A stretch of 64,000 nucleotides of DNA, taken from the NCBI GenBank assembly GCA_012719855.1, contig JAAXZN010000026.1, positions 32,449-96,448 of the forward strand, read 5' to 3'. The position numbers were made by a program, and so were the translations under genes. Source of the stretch: Serratia liquefaciens. Lineage in GTDB: Bacteria > Pseudomonadota > Gammaproteobacteria > Enterobacterales > Enterobacteriaceae. A model generated the notes under the pieces. That model searched no databases. It saw only the letters and a list, made by a program, of their open reading frames with translations, and was not told the origin of the DNA. Positions 28,740 to 36,151 of this stretch are shown one piece after another; the first letter of the stretch is position 1, and each line of letters starts with the position of its first letter.

Positions 28740-28962
28740 AATAGCGCCTCATTTTGTTCTACAAGGCACCAACATATTATATTTGCTTAACATTTTCAAA
28801 TGGCGTCCTGTAAAACACTGTTCAACATGGCATGAAAAATGCGTATAGCCACAGTAATTGTGCTGATATCTGCCAATATTGAATAAACAATTAATAAGCA
28901 TTGATTATGTAGGGTCAAGCCCTTAAAATTTGTAACTTAACACTACAACTGGGTAAGGTTTC

Positions 28963-29139
28963 ATGTCGTCGCTGTGGGTTGCAACACAATACTTTTATTT
29001 AATTGGCTTGGTAGTTTCTATGATTTTCACCTACCTGGTCAGCCGGGACACCATAAAGATTCGTTTTCTCAGTGCCTTAACGATTGGTTTGACCTGGCCC
29101 CTGAGCCTACCGGTAGTGTTGATGTTCTCCTTGTTCTGA
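28963..29139 (+). CDS. ortT: GhoT/OrtT family membrane toxin
   Basis: A 58-residue protein with two hydrophobic helices. The signature of the GhoT/OrtT family is clear in the second half: RFLSALTIGLTWPLSLPVVL and a final MFSLF, which is almost the E. coli OrtT/GhoT ending as I remember it; the first half has the aromatic FYLIGL helix and a YLVSRD connection. These proteins depolarise the inner membrane, lower ATP and reduce growth. The ATG at 28963 has a TAAGG box six bases upstream. No ghoS-like antitoxin gene is adjacent (neighbours are yqaE and foxA), so it looks like the orphan OrtT type. Confidence 0.85.
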   Translation: MSSLWVATQYFYLIGLVVSMIFTYLVSRDTIKIRFLSALTIGLTWPLSLPVVLMFSLF

Positions 29140-29153
29140 CGCTGCAGAAACCA

Positions 29154-29176
29154 ACCCCGTCACACGCTGACGGGGT
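29154..29176. terminator. Hairpin between ortT and foxA
   Basis: ACCCCGTCA (29154-29162) and TGACGGGGT (29168-29176) form a perfect 9-base stem with a 5-base loop between two convergent genes. There is no long T-run; on the minus strand TGGTTTCTG follows. Confidence 0.65.
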
Positions 29177-29195
29177 GATATCACCGCCTCCTGAA

Positions 29196-31313
29196 TCAGA
29201 AATCGTATCCCACCGTCGCCACCACGGAGCGTTCCGCGCCCCAGTAGCAATAGCCGGTCCCATAACAGGCCGCGACATATTTCCGGTCGGTCAGGTTATT
29301 CACATTCAGTTGCACATAGGCACCTTTCAACGACGGATTCACCCTGTCCAGATTCATCCGCACCGAGGCATCCAACAGCGTCACGGAAGGAATTCGCAAC
29401 GTATTCTCATTATCAGCCCACTGCTTGCCGATATAACGTACACCGGCGCCAAGATCCACGCCGTAAGCGGTGGCATATTTGCCCCACAGTGAAGCCATTT
29501 GCTCCGGTGCGAGATACGGTGTGTTGCCGTCGTTGCCATCAATGGCATCTTTGAATTTCACTTTATTGTAGGTATAGCCGGCGATCAGGTCGAAATGTTC
29601 AGTTACCTTGCTGCGGGCCTCCAGCTCAATCCCCTGAGAATGCACCTTGCCGGCCGGCAGGTAATAGCTTTGTTGCACCACGCGGTTAGCCACGTCTTTC
29701 TGCGTCAGGTCATACAGCGCCACGCTGTATATCGAGGCACTGCCTGGTGGCTGGTACTTCAGGCCCACCTCATACTGCTCGCTGGTGCTCGGTTTGAGCA
29801 TATGCCCGTTTTGATCGGGCAGCGCCTCCGGGGTAACCGCCGTGCTGTAGCTGGCATAAGGCGAGAAACCATTATCGAAGCGATACAACAGCGAAGCGCG
29901 GCCGCTAAAATTGTCGTCGGTACGAGCATCGCTGGCGCCGGTATTAAGCACCGTATTTTTAGACTCGATACGGTCGAAACGCCCGGAGAGATTCAGATAC
30001 CAATTCTGTAGGCTGATTTCATCCTGCAGATAAACCCCGGTCTGCTCATAGTGCCGTCGGGAATCGGTATGTATCAGGTTGGTTAATGCGTCGCCGCCGG
30101 ACACCCCGGTATAAGGATTAAGCTGCGAAGCTGCCGCAGACTCATCCCACAGATTATTACGCAGGCGCTGGTAATCCAGACCCAGCATCACCTTGTGATC
30201 CAACGGCCCGGTAGCAAAATCGGCTTCCAGCTGGTTATCGACGGCGAATGCATCCAGCGAGGTGGCTGAACCGCTGTAATAGCGATTCAACAGGCTGTGA
30301 TCGTCATTCCAGCCAATCTGGTACACCTGCTGTAATTCAACATTGGAATGGGTGTAACTGGCATTCTGGCGGAATGACCAAACATCGTTAAAACTGTGCG
30401 AAAAAGCGTAGCTGTAAATCTGCTCCCAACGTTTGAACACATTGCGGCTGCTTTCACCATCAAAGAAGCCACGCCCCAGCTTATCACCGGTGCTGGAATA
30501 GAGGCTGCCATCTGCCGGTACCGCACTGTGATAACCGCCGGACGGATCTTTTTGCAGGTAAGCTTTCAGCAGCAGCGAGGTATTTTCATCCGGCTGCCAC
30601 AGCAATGAAGGTGAAATGGCATATCTTTCCTCACGCTGATGGTCATACATGGTTTCGCTGCTGCGCGTCATCCCGGTCAATCGATAAGCCCACTGTTCCG
30701 ACAGCGGGCCGGTCACATCGAAAGCGCCCCCCTGGGTGCTGTTATTGCCTGCCATCAGGTTAACGTGCCCTTCCGTGGCAAACTGGGGTCGCTTGGAGGT
30801 CAAAGCGACCAAGCCGCCCGGAATGCTTTGCCCGTACATGACCGATGAAGGCCCTTTGATAACGTCGATGCGTTCCAGGAACCAGGGATCAACCTGCAGG
30901 GCATTATAGGTGCCGCCGTCACTCAATAACCGCAGACCATCAAGGAAGGTGTTATTAACGTCGCCACCGTGAAAACCACGTAACGCAATGGTGTCATAGC
31001 GCGTGGCACCACCGGAAAAGTTGGTGAAAACACCCGGGGCATATTTCAGGGCATCGTTAACCGTTTGGGTATTCTGATCCGTCATTTGTTGGCGCGTCAC
31101 CACCGAAACGGACTGTGCAGTCAGAATCAACGGCCTATCGGTTTTGGTCGCCCCCTGGCTGGTCGTGGCCTGATAGCCATGGGTTGCTGCCTCCGCCGTA
31201 TCGGCAGGTTTAGCGGTAACGACCAGGGTATCCTCAGCAAGAGACGCCAGTGGCAGGAACATTGCGAACGCGCATAAAACCCGTGACCGTTTGACAGGAA
31301 AAATCATCGGCAT
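29196..31313 (-). CDS. foxA: TonB-dependent ferrioxamine receptor FoxA
   Basis: A 705-residue outer-membrane receptor. It has a signal peptide (cleavage near residue 26, ASLA), a TonB box region DTLVVTA, a plug domain (DRPLILTAQSVSVVTRQQM to PGGLVALTSKRP) and a 22-strand beta-barrel ending in the usual aromatic Phe (VGYDF). Long stretches match Yersinia FoxA as I remember it, including FRQNASYTHSN and YVAACYGTGYCYWGAERS with its cysteine pair. It imports ferrioxamine B, a xenosiderophore. A Fur box lies about 120 bases upstream. Possible starts at 31313 and 31307. Confidence 0.92.
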   Translation of the reverse strand: MPMIFPVKRSRVLCAFAMFLPLASLAEDTLVVTAKPADTAEAATHGYQATTSQGATKTDRPLILTAQSVSVVTRQQMTDQNTQTVNDALKYAPGVFTNFSGGATRYDTIALRGFHGGDVNNTFLDGLRLLSDGGTYNALQVDPWFLERIDVIKGPSSVMYGQSIPGGLVALTSKRPQFATEGHVNLMAGNNSTQGGAFDVTGPLSEQWAYRLTGMTRSSETMYDHQREERYAISPSLLWQPDENTSLLLKAYLQKDPSGGYHSAVPADGSLYSSTGDKLGRGFFDGESSRNVFKRWEQIYSYAFSHSFNDVWSFRQNASYTHSNVELQQVYQIGWNDDHSLLNRYYSGSATSLDAFAVDNQLEADFATGPLDHKVMLGLDYQRLRNNLWDESAAASQLNPYTGVSGGDALTNLIHTDSRRHYEQTGVYLQDEISLQNWYLNLSGRFDRIESKNTVLNTGASDARTDDNFSGRASLLYRFDNGFSPYASYSTAVTPEALPDQNGHMLKPSTSEQYEVGLKYQPPGSASIYSVALYDLTQKDVANRVVQQSYYLPAGKVHSQGIELEARSKVTEHFDLIAGYTYNKVKFKDAIDGNDGNTPYLAPEQMASLWGKYATAYGVDLGAGVRYIGKQWADNENTLRIPSVTLLDASVRMNLDRVNPSLKGAYVQLNVNNLTDRKYVAACYGTGYCYWGAERSVVATVGYDF

Positions 31314-31430
31314 ACCTGTAATCCCCAGTAAAAATCATTAAATGACACCCAAAGGCTCCCCTGTCAGCAGTGCTGGCTGACAACTTGCTCAAAGGTTCAA
31401 TCGGTGTGTTGAATGTAAACAAAGTGAAAT

Positions 31431-31449
31431 ATTAATGATAATTATTATC
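31431..31449 (-). promoter_or_regulatory. Fur box upstream of foxA
   Basis: On the minus strand GATAATAATTATCATTAAT matches the 19-base Fur consensus at about 14 positions. It lies 118 bases before the foxA ATG, in an AT-rich promoter region. Confidence 0.65.
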
Positions 31450-31561
31450 TTTATCGATAGAGAATTTCAAGTATCAGGCAACTTTTAATAAGCAAACAAA
31501 GCATCCTGTTCAGATCGATAGCACCTGAACCAGAAAGCGTTTATACATCTGAAAAAAAAGA

Positions 31562-31690
31562 TAAAAAAAAAGCCAGCTCCAGGCTGGCAAGAAAACGGGA
31601 TGTCATGTGAACCCTGTCAGGCCAGACGAGCGGAGCGCATAAGGAGACAACCCTTCACCTCTCAACTGGCAATCAATAATGATAACGACT
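31562..31690 (-). ncRNA. Candidate Fur-controlled small RNA
   Basis: A minus-strand Fur box with an embedded -10-like GATAAT (31694-31699) is followed, about 100 bases later, by a strong terminator: GCCAGC (31583-31588) and GCTGGC (31572-31577) with a tract of nine Ts. The stretch between has no open frame with a ribosome-binding site but does contain TGTCTCCTTATG, which could pair with Shine-Dalgarno sequences. The terminator resembles that of RyhB, but the conserved RyhB core is absent. It could instead be a terminated 5' leader or the 3' end of the gene at 31754-32047. Confidence 0.4.
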
Positions 31691-31699
31691 ATCATTATC
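31681..31699. promoter_or_regulatory. Second Fur box, between foxA and a small membrane protein gene
   Basis: GATAACGACTATCATTATC matches the 19-base Fur consensus GATAATGATAATCATTATC at 16 positions. It is too far (about 370 bases) from foxA to be its only operator and sits just downstream of the 31754-32047 gene. Confidence 0.75.
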
Positions 31700-31753
31700 C
31701 TTTAGGAATGAATTTCTACCTACAACTTTCTGACGTTACGTCTCGATTAGAGT

Positions 31754-32047
31754 TCAACGAGATCGTTTAATGAACCAGGTATGCAAGCGTCCCGCCACCA
31801 GCAAAATGCCACCAAGCAGAACATTCGCCGCAACCCACAGCGTTAATATGTATATAAAAGTCTGGTAAAGTGGAATTCCCCGAGCGGCAGAAAAGGGATT
31901 AATGTGCCAAACGCGAATAATAAAGAAGGGATTTAGGTTAAACCATTGGCAAAATAAAGCGACTAACAGCGGCGGCAGGAAAAAATAAAATCCCAGCGTA
32001 GCTATCAGCAAGTACAGCGCGAAGCGCTCGTTTTTATACTCTTTCAT
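31754..32047 (-). CDS. Hypothetical membrane protein, 97 residues
   Basis: A 97-residue protein with two or three predicted membrane helices: YLLIATLGFYFFLPPLLVAL near residues 12-31, a weaker segment at YQTFIYILTLWVAANVLLG, and IPLYQTF between. The ends are basic (KEYKNERF and WFIKRSR). I do not recognise the family. Base composition is more AT-rich than the neighbouring core genes, fitting an accessory region. The start at 32047 has no strong ribosome-binding site. A terminator lies about 165 bases after the stop (31572-31588), possibly shared with the candidate sRNA. Confidence 0.6.
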   Translation of the reverse strand: MKEYKNERFALYLLIATLGFYFFLPPLLVALFCQWFNLNPFFIIRVWHINPFSAARGIPLYQTFIYILTLWVAANVLLGGILLVAGRLHTWFIKRSR

Positions 32048-32217
32048 ATCAATGAATTACCATTATAATTCAGCCACAACAAGCTTGGGCATGACGTTTT
32101 GAACAGACCGGACAGACCCCGAATAGTTCCCACTTTAAGGTAAAATAAAGCCTGTCTGGCGTTTAAATTCCATTTAGTTTTTGGGTGTTATAACGCTAGT
32201 CAGCTCAGGAGGCTCCA

Positions 32218-32700
32218 ATGATACCGGACGATCGCCCTATCCCGCCAAACCGCAAAAAACTTAAAATCATCTTCGGTTGGTATATATATACCGTTTATGC
32301 GCTGCTGATCTTTAATATCTATCTGGCGGTATATAACGGCTGTGTCAGACACCCGATTGAAGCGCCGCTGATCTCAGCGTGCCACAGCCTGTTCATCGCG
32401 TTTATGCTTTACCACGTGCTGAAAAAACGCACCTGTTTCGCCTGGGCCATGCTGGCTTACTATATTCTGATGCGCTTGTATTACGCCAACCTGCTGCACA
32501 TCGAGTTTACCCTCGGCAGCCGCGGGCTGGTGTTCGTTCTGCTGACGCTGCTGCTGGCGGGTACGGTCTCTGTCGGCCAGCTTGCAACACCGCCACTGCG
32601 TCAAGATTGGCTGGCTAACCTGGGGTGGAGACAGTGGGCTATGTTAGCCTGTTTGTCAGCGTTACTGACGCCGTTAATTACCACCGACTATTTAGGCTGA
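32218..32700 (+). CDS. Hypothetical membrane protein, 160 residues
   Basis: A 160-residue protein with four predicted helices: about residues 18-40 (IIFGWYIYTVYALLIFNIYL), 49-66, 72-88, 100-120 (GLVFVLLTLLLAG) and a last segment near 138-155. A proline-rich N-terminus (DDRPIPPNRKK) precedes the first helix. The ATG has an AGGAGG ribosome-binding site, so expression is well supported. No family recognised. It precedes a short minus-strand frame and the metal-type ABC importer. Confidence 0.7.
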   Translation: MIPDDRPIPPNRKKLKIIFGWYIYTVYALLIFNIYLAVYNGCVRHPIEAPLISACHSLFIAFMLYHVLKKRTCFAWAMLAYYILMRLYYANLLHIEFTLGSRGLVFVLLTLLLAGTVSVGQLATPPLRQDWLANLGWRQWAMLACLSALLTPLITTDYLG

Positions 32701-32710
32701 CAGCCGGTAT

Positions 32711-32866
32711 CTAACGGGGGATGTGGGGTTCCGAGATATCAACCAGACGGCAGACCTTGGTGTAGTTATTGGATTTCTCACATATTTTATCAGTGACAAA
32801 AACGCCAAGGTAGCTCAGCACCAGCAGATAACCGGCCATGCATAAAATGAAAATAAGCGTTCTCAC
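32711..32866 (-). CDS. Small membrane-anchored protein with two cysteines, 51 residues
   Basis: A GTG at 32866 opens a 51-codon frame: VRTLIFILCMAGYLLVLSYL is one membrane helix, followed by a hydrophilic tail with two cysteines nine residues apart (CEKSNNYTKVC) and an end SEPHIPR. The layout (short N-terminus, one helix, periplasmic tail with a cysteine pair) resembles MgrB, the small inhibitor of PhoQ, but sequence identity is low and the MgrB motif residues are not evident. The ribosome-binding site is weak (AGGTTGG). Confidence 0.5.
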   Translation of the reverse strand: MRTLIFILCMAGYLLVLSYLGVFVTDKICEKSNNYTKVCRLVDISEPHIPR

Positions 32867-32970
32867 CGATAGGACCAACCTGACAACAAAACCCTGACTA
32901 TCATACCTTGATTATCCCTTCCTAGACTATTTCAAAGTATTTCATTAATCCGCTGGTCATTTCAGAGGCT

Positions 32971-32993
32971 GAAATGTTATGTTATCACATATC
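32971..32993 (+). promoter_or_regulatory. Zur box upstream of the ABC importer
   Basis: The left half GAAATGTTAT is an exact match to the enterobacterial Zur half-site and the right half (TTATCACATATC) is close to TATAACATTTC; I count 20 of 23 positions against the consensus from memory. It is about 26 bases before the first ABC gene. The ATG inside the box (32974) is in frame with the ABC gene but is unlikely as a start because it is part of this operator. Confidence 0.7.
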
Positions 32994-33018
32994 AAATCAA
33001 CCCAGCACAGATGCATTA

Positions 33019-33828
33019 ATGGAAAGCCAAACCCCGCCGTTACTTACCGTAGAACACCTGACGCTCTCACTGAACGCAGAGGTCAAGATCCACGATCTCA
33101 GCTTCACTTTGCATGCCGGTGAACGTTTATGCCTGCTGGGCGCATCGGGTTCCGGAAAATCACTGACCGCCGCCGCCATTCTGGGAACGCTGCCGATCGG
33201 AGCAACGGTTAGCGGTTCGATTCGACTGCTGGGGCGAGAAGTGAATGGCCTGCGTTTGCAACGGCGTAAAAACACTGAATTGGCCGCCATTTTTCAGGAT
33301 CCTTTTACCAGCCTCAATCCCCTGACCAGCGTGGGTCAGCAACTGATCCTGGCGCTACGCAGCCAAAATGCCCTGACGAAACGCCAGGCCCAGCACTGCG
33401 CTGCGGAGTTGCTGACAGCATTGGGAATGTCGCCGGATAACGTCATGCCACGTTACCCCAATCAACTGTCCGGGGGCCAATGTCAGCGAATATGCGCAGC
33501 ACTGGCCTTGCTCGGGGAGAAAAGCCTGCTGATCGCAGATGAACCCACCACCGCTCTGGACATGGTCAGCCAGCATCAGCTGATTAATATCCTGAAAAGC
33601 TACACCGAACGCTCCAGCGCGCCAGCGTTACTGTTTATTACTCACGATCTCGCCGTTGCCGCCAGCCTGTGCCAACGTGCCATCGTGCTGGTTAACGGGG
33701 AAATAGTCGAGCAGGGTTCCTTCGCACGGTTGTTACAGTCCCCCACGCATCCCTACACCCAACGGCTGGTGGCCAGTGCTCAACGCCCGGCATTTAACCA
33801 GACCCCATCACTGAGCCTGGCAGGGTAA
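33019..33828 (+). CDS. ABC transporter ATP-binding protein (peptide/nickel/metallophore type), first ATPase
   Basis: A 269-residue ATPase of the OppD/DppD/NikD subfamily. Walker A is GASGSGKSLT near residue 41, the signature is LSGGQCQRI, Walker B is LLIADEPTTALD, and the H-loop is FITHDL. The product energises the import of peptides or metal complexes together with the ATPase, lipoprotein and permease genes that follow directly. The Zur box before it suggests zinc or a zinc-metallophore complex. I placed the start at the ATG at 33019 (MESQTPPLL); an in-frame ATG at 32974 has a GAGG site but lies in the Zur box. Confidence 0.85.
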   Translation: MESQTPPLLTVEHLTLSLNAEVKIHDLSFTLHAGERLCLLGASGSGKSLTAAAILGTLPIGATVSGSIRLLGREVNGLRLQRRKNTELAAIFQDPFTSLNPLTSVGQQLILALRSQNALTKRQAQHCAAELLTALGMSPDNVMPRYPNQLSGGQCQRICAALALLGEKSLLIADEPTTALDMVSQHQLINILKSYTERSSAPALLFITHDLAVAASLCQRAIVLVNGEIVEQGSFARLLQSPTHPYTQRLVASAQRPAFNQTPSLSLAG

Positions 33829-33832
33829 CGAC

Positions 33833-34624
33833 ATGAACAATCTGCCCGTGAGCGGGGAAATGCCCTTTATCAGCCTGCAGCAGGTTTGCCGACAATATTC
33901 ATCAGGGGCCGGAGGGCTACAACCTACCGATCTGAATCTGTACTCCGCAGAACGCGTTGGATTAGTGGGCTGCTCCGGGGCAGGGAAATCAACGCTGCTT
34001 AAGCTGTTGCTGGCGCTCGAAGCGGCGGACGCCGGTCATATTCTGTGTCAGGGCGAGGAAATTCGCCCCGCCCCGGTTCATAGATTGCGCTGGTATCGGC
34101 GGTTAGTGCAGTACGTACCGCAGGATGCCCATGCTTCGCTGAACCCTCGCCATAGGGTAGTCGAATTGATTACCGCGCCCTTGCGCCAACTCGGCCCACG
34201 TCAAGATTTTGGTATCGCCGCCGAACGGGCTTTGCGACAGGTCGAATTGGATGAAAGCCTGCTGTATGTGCGAGCCGGACAACTCTCCGGCGGGCAGGCG
34301 CAACGGGTAGCCCTGGCGCGTGCTATTGCGCTGAAACCCCGTTTTTTACTGGCCGATGAACCGGTCAGCGGCCTGGACTTGCCGCTGCGTCAGCAGATCA
34401 TCGCCCTGCTCGACCAGGTTGCCCGTCAGCAAAATATGGGCATGTTGCTTGTCTCCCACGATATTTCACTGGTCGCTAGCTTATGTCAGCGCACGCTGGT
34501 GATGGCGTCTGGCGTCATCGTGGAAGACCGCCCCACCCACAAACTGCTTCACACCCCGAGGCATTCCGCTACCCGCCGTTTGATCGACGCCATTCCGCTG
34601 TTACCGCCACTTTTTCAGCACTAA
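33833..34624 (+). CDS. ABC transporter ATP-binding protein (peptide/nickel/metallophore type), second ATPase
   Basis: A 263-residue ATPase of the OppF/DppF/NikE subfamily. Walker A is GCSGAGKSTLL near residue 46, the signature LSGGQAQRVALARA, Walker B FLLADEPVSGLD and the H-loop VSHDISL. It starts four bases after the stop of the first ATPase gene and the lipoprotein gene follows after 18 bases, so one operon is clear. The two ATPases presumably form a heterodimer under the single fused permease. Confidence 0.87.
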   Translation: MNNLPVSGEMPFISLQQVCRQYSSGAGGLQPTDLNLYSAERVGLVGCSGAGKSTLLKLLLALEAADAGHILCQGEEIRPAPVHRLRWYRRLVQYVPQDAHASLNPRHRVVELITAPLRQLGPRQDFGIAAERALRQVELDESLLYVRAGQLSGGQAQRVALARAIALKPRFLLADEPVSGLDLPLRQQIIALLDQVARQQNMGMLLVSHDISLVASLCQRTLVMASGVIVEDRPTHKLLHTPRHSATRRLIDAIPLLPPLFQH

Positions 34625-34642
34625 AATTTTGAGGAGTTTTGC

Positions 34643-36151
34643 ATGTTCAACCCGCGCTTTATTGGCCCAACCGGCTGCCTGCTCGCCGGCAGTTTGCTGC
34701 TTGCCGGCTGCTTTGACCCTGCGGATCCCAGAGAAAACACCGGCGACGAACGACGCATCCGACTGGCCATGCTGCAGCCCCCACGCTCCGGGCTCACGCC
34801 GTTAAGCGATGACGCGTTTAAACTTTCGCGCTGGAGCACCGCCGAAACACTGGTGGTGCTGAACGCCGACGGCGATGCCAAGCCGGCGCTGGCAACCGAA
34901 TGGCAACAGCTGGACCAACACCGCTGGCGCTTCGTATTGCGATCGGGTGTCAACTTCCATGACGGCAGTGCTATGGCGCCGGAAAGCGTGGTGCGTTCGC
35001 TTTCGGCGGCGATGAAGGCCACACCCAAACCGCGCATTCTTGACGGGGTCGAATTAACGATCGCTGCAGAAGGCGAGCATGCCGTCGTTATCTCTACCGC
35101 CATGCCCGATCCGCTCCTCCCGCAGCGGTTGTCCAGCCCGCAATTGGCGATCCTCGCAGAACGAGCCTACGCCGCCAACGGCGTGGTTAATCCCTTACAG
35201 GCCGGAACCGGCGCCTTTGTACTGACGGAAGTCAACGGCACCAGCAGCGCACGCTTAAACCGTTTCGACGGCTATTGGGGCGAGAAAGCGACCGCCCCGG
35301 GGATCGACGTCAGCTTTGTCCCGGACAGCGCCGCCCGCGCTGCCGCGCTACGCACAGGCAACGCCGATTTGGTAGAGGCGCTGCCGGTCTCGCAGTTGCC
35401 GCTGATTGCGGCTGAATTGATCCACGAAGTGCCCATGCCACGCACCAATACGCTGTATCTGAACACCCGGGTCGGTGCTTTCCGCGATCCGGCCATTCGC
35501 GCCGCCGCCGCTGCGGCGATCAAACGGCGCCCGTTGGTGGACAACGTCTACGAAGGCCGCGCCGATATTGCCTCCGGGCTGCTGGGTCCCGCCCTGCCTT
35601 GGGCCGCACCATTGCGCCAGCCGCAACCGACTCTGCCGACAACTACTGTTGAAGGCAAAACCATCACCCTGGCCACTTTCAGCGATCGTGCCGAGCTACC
35701 CGAAGTGGCGGTGTATCTGGCGCAGCAACTCAGCGCCGCCGGTTTTGTGGTGAAGCAGGAAGTGCGGGAATACGCGCACATTGAAGCCGACGCGCTGGCG
35801 GGTAAATTCGACGCCTTTATCTTGTCGCGAGCCACGGTGCTGGACTCTGGCGATCCGCTGGCCTACATGTACAGTGACTTCGCCTGCCGGGGTTCTTTCA
35901 ACATTGCTCAACTGTGCGATCCGCAGGTAGACGAAGCCTTGACTCAGGCCGCCGCCATCCCTGCCGGGCCACAACGACGCCAGGCGATCATCACGGCAGA
36001 AAGCCGCATTCTGGCGACCCATGCGGCGATACCCTTGCTGCATGAACGCGTGATCCAGGGGGAAGCTGCCGTAATGAGGAGCGCAGAGCGCGATCCGCGT
36101 GAACGTCTGCTGGTGACACCTCGCAGCTTCATCGCCACAGAGCAACCTTGA
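34643..36151 (+). CDS. ABC transporter substrate-binding lipoprotein (SBP family 5)
   Basis: A 502-residue lipoprotein: the signal sequence ends in LLLAGC, so the cysteine at about 22 is lipidated and the aspartate after it is not present (Phe-Asp follows). The body is a family 5 solute-binding protein as used by peptide, nickel and metallophore importers (WQQLDQHRWRFVLRSGVNFH is the typical GxxFHDG region; TGAFVL and FDGYW later). Its stop overlaps the permease ATG by one base. The substrate is not known; the Zur box favours a zinc-chelate. Confidence 0.87.
   Translation: MFNPRFIGPTGCLLAGSLLLAGCFDPADPRENTGDERRIRLAMLQPPRSGLTPLSDDAFKLSRWSTAETLVVLNADGDAKPALATEWQQLDQHRWRFVLRSGVNFHDGSAMAPESVVRSLSAAMKATPKPRILDGVELTIAAEGEHAVVISTAMPDPLLPQRLSSPQLAILAERAYAANGVVNPLQAGTGAFVLTEVNGTSSARLNRFDGYWGEKATAPGIDVSFVPDSAARAAALRTGNADLVEALPVSQLPLIAAELIHEVPMPRTNTLYLNTRVGAFRDPAIRAAAAAAIKRRPLVDNVYEGRADIASGLLGPALPWAAPLRQPQPTLPTTTVEGKTITLATFSDRAELPEVAVYLAQQLSAAGFVVKQEVREYAHIEADALAGKFDAFILSRATVLDSGDPLAYMYSDFACRGSFNIAQLCDPQVDEALTQAAAIPAGPQRRQAIITAESRILATHAAIPLLHERVIQGEAAVMRSAERDPRERLLVTPRSFIATEQP

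Noticed and set aside
28963..29139. A ghoS antitoxin partner for the toxin
   Set aside because: Neighbouring genes on both sides are unrelated membrane or receptor genes; no frame of about 98 codons with GhoS-like sequence is present.
31562..31699. RyhB itself
   Set aside because: Terminator and Fur box fit, but the conserved GACATTGCTCACATTGC core is absent.
32974..33018. The longer N-terminus for the first ABC ATPase (ATG at 32974 with GAGG upstream)
   Set aside because: The codons form part of the Zur box, and the extra 15 residues do not look like family sequence.
35272..35544. Long antisense frames inside the ABC lipoprotein and permease genes
   Set aside because: They mirror the high GC of the real genes, have no ribosome-binding sites, and no family resemblance.
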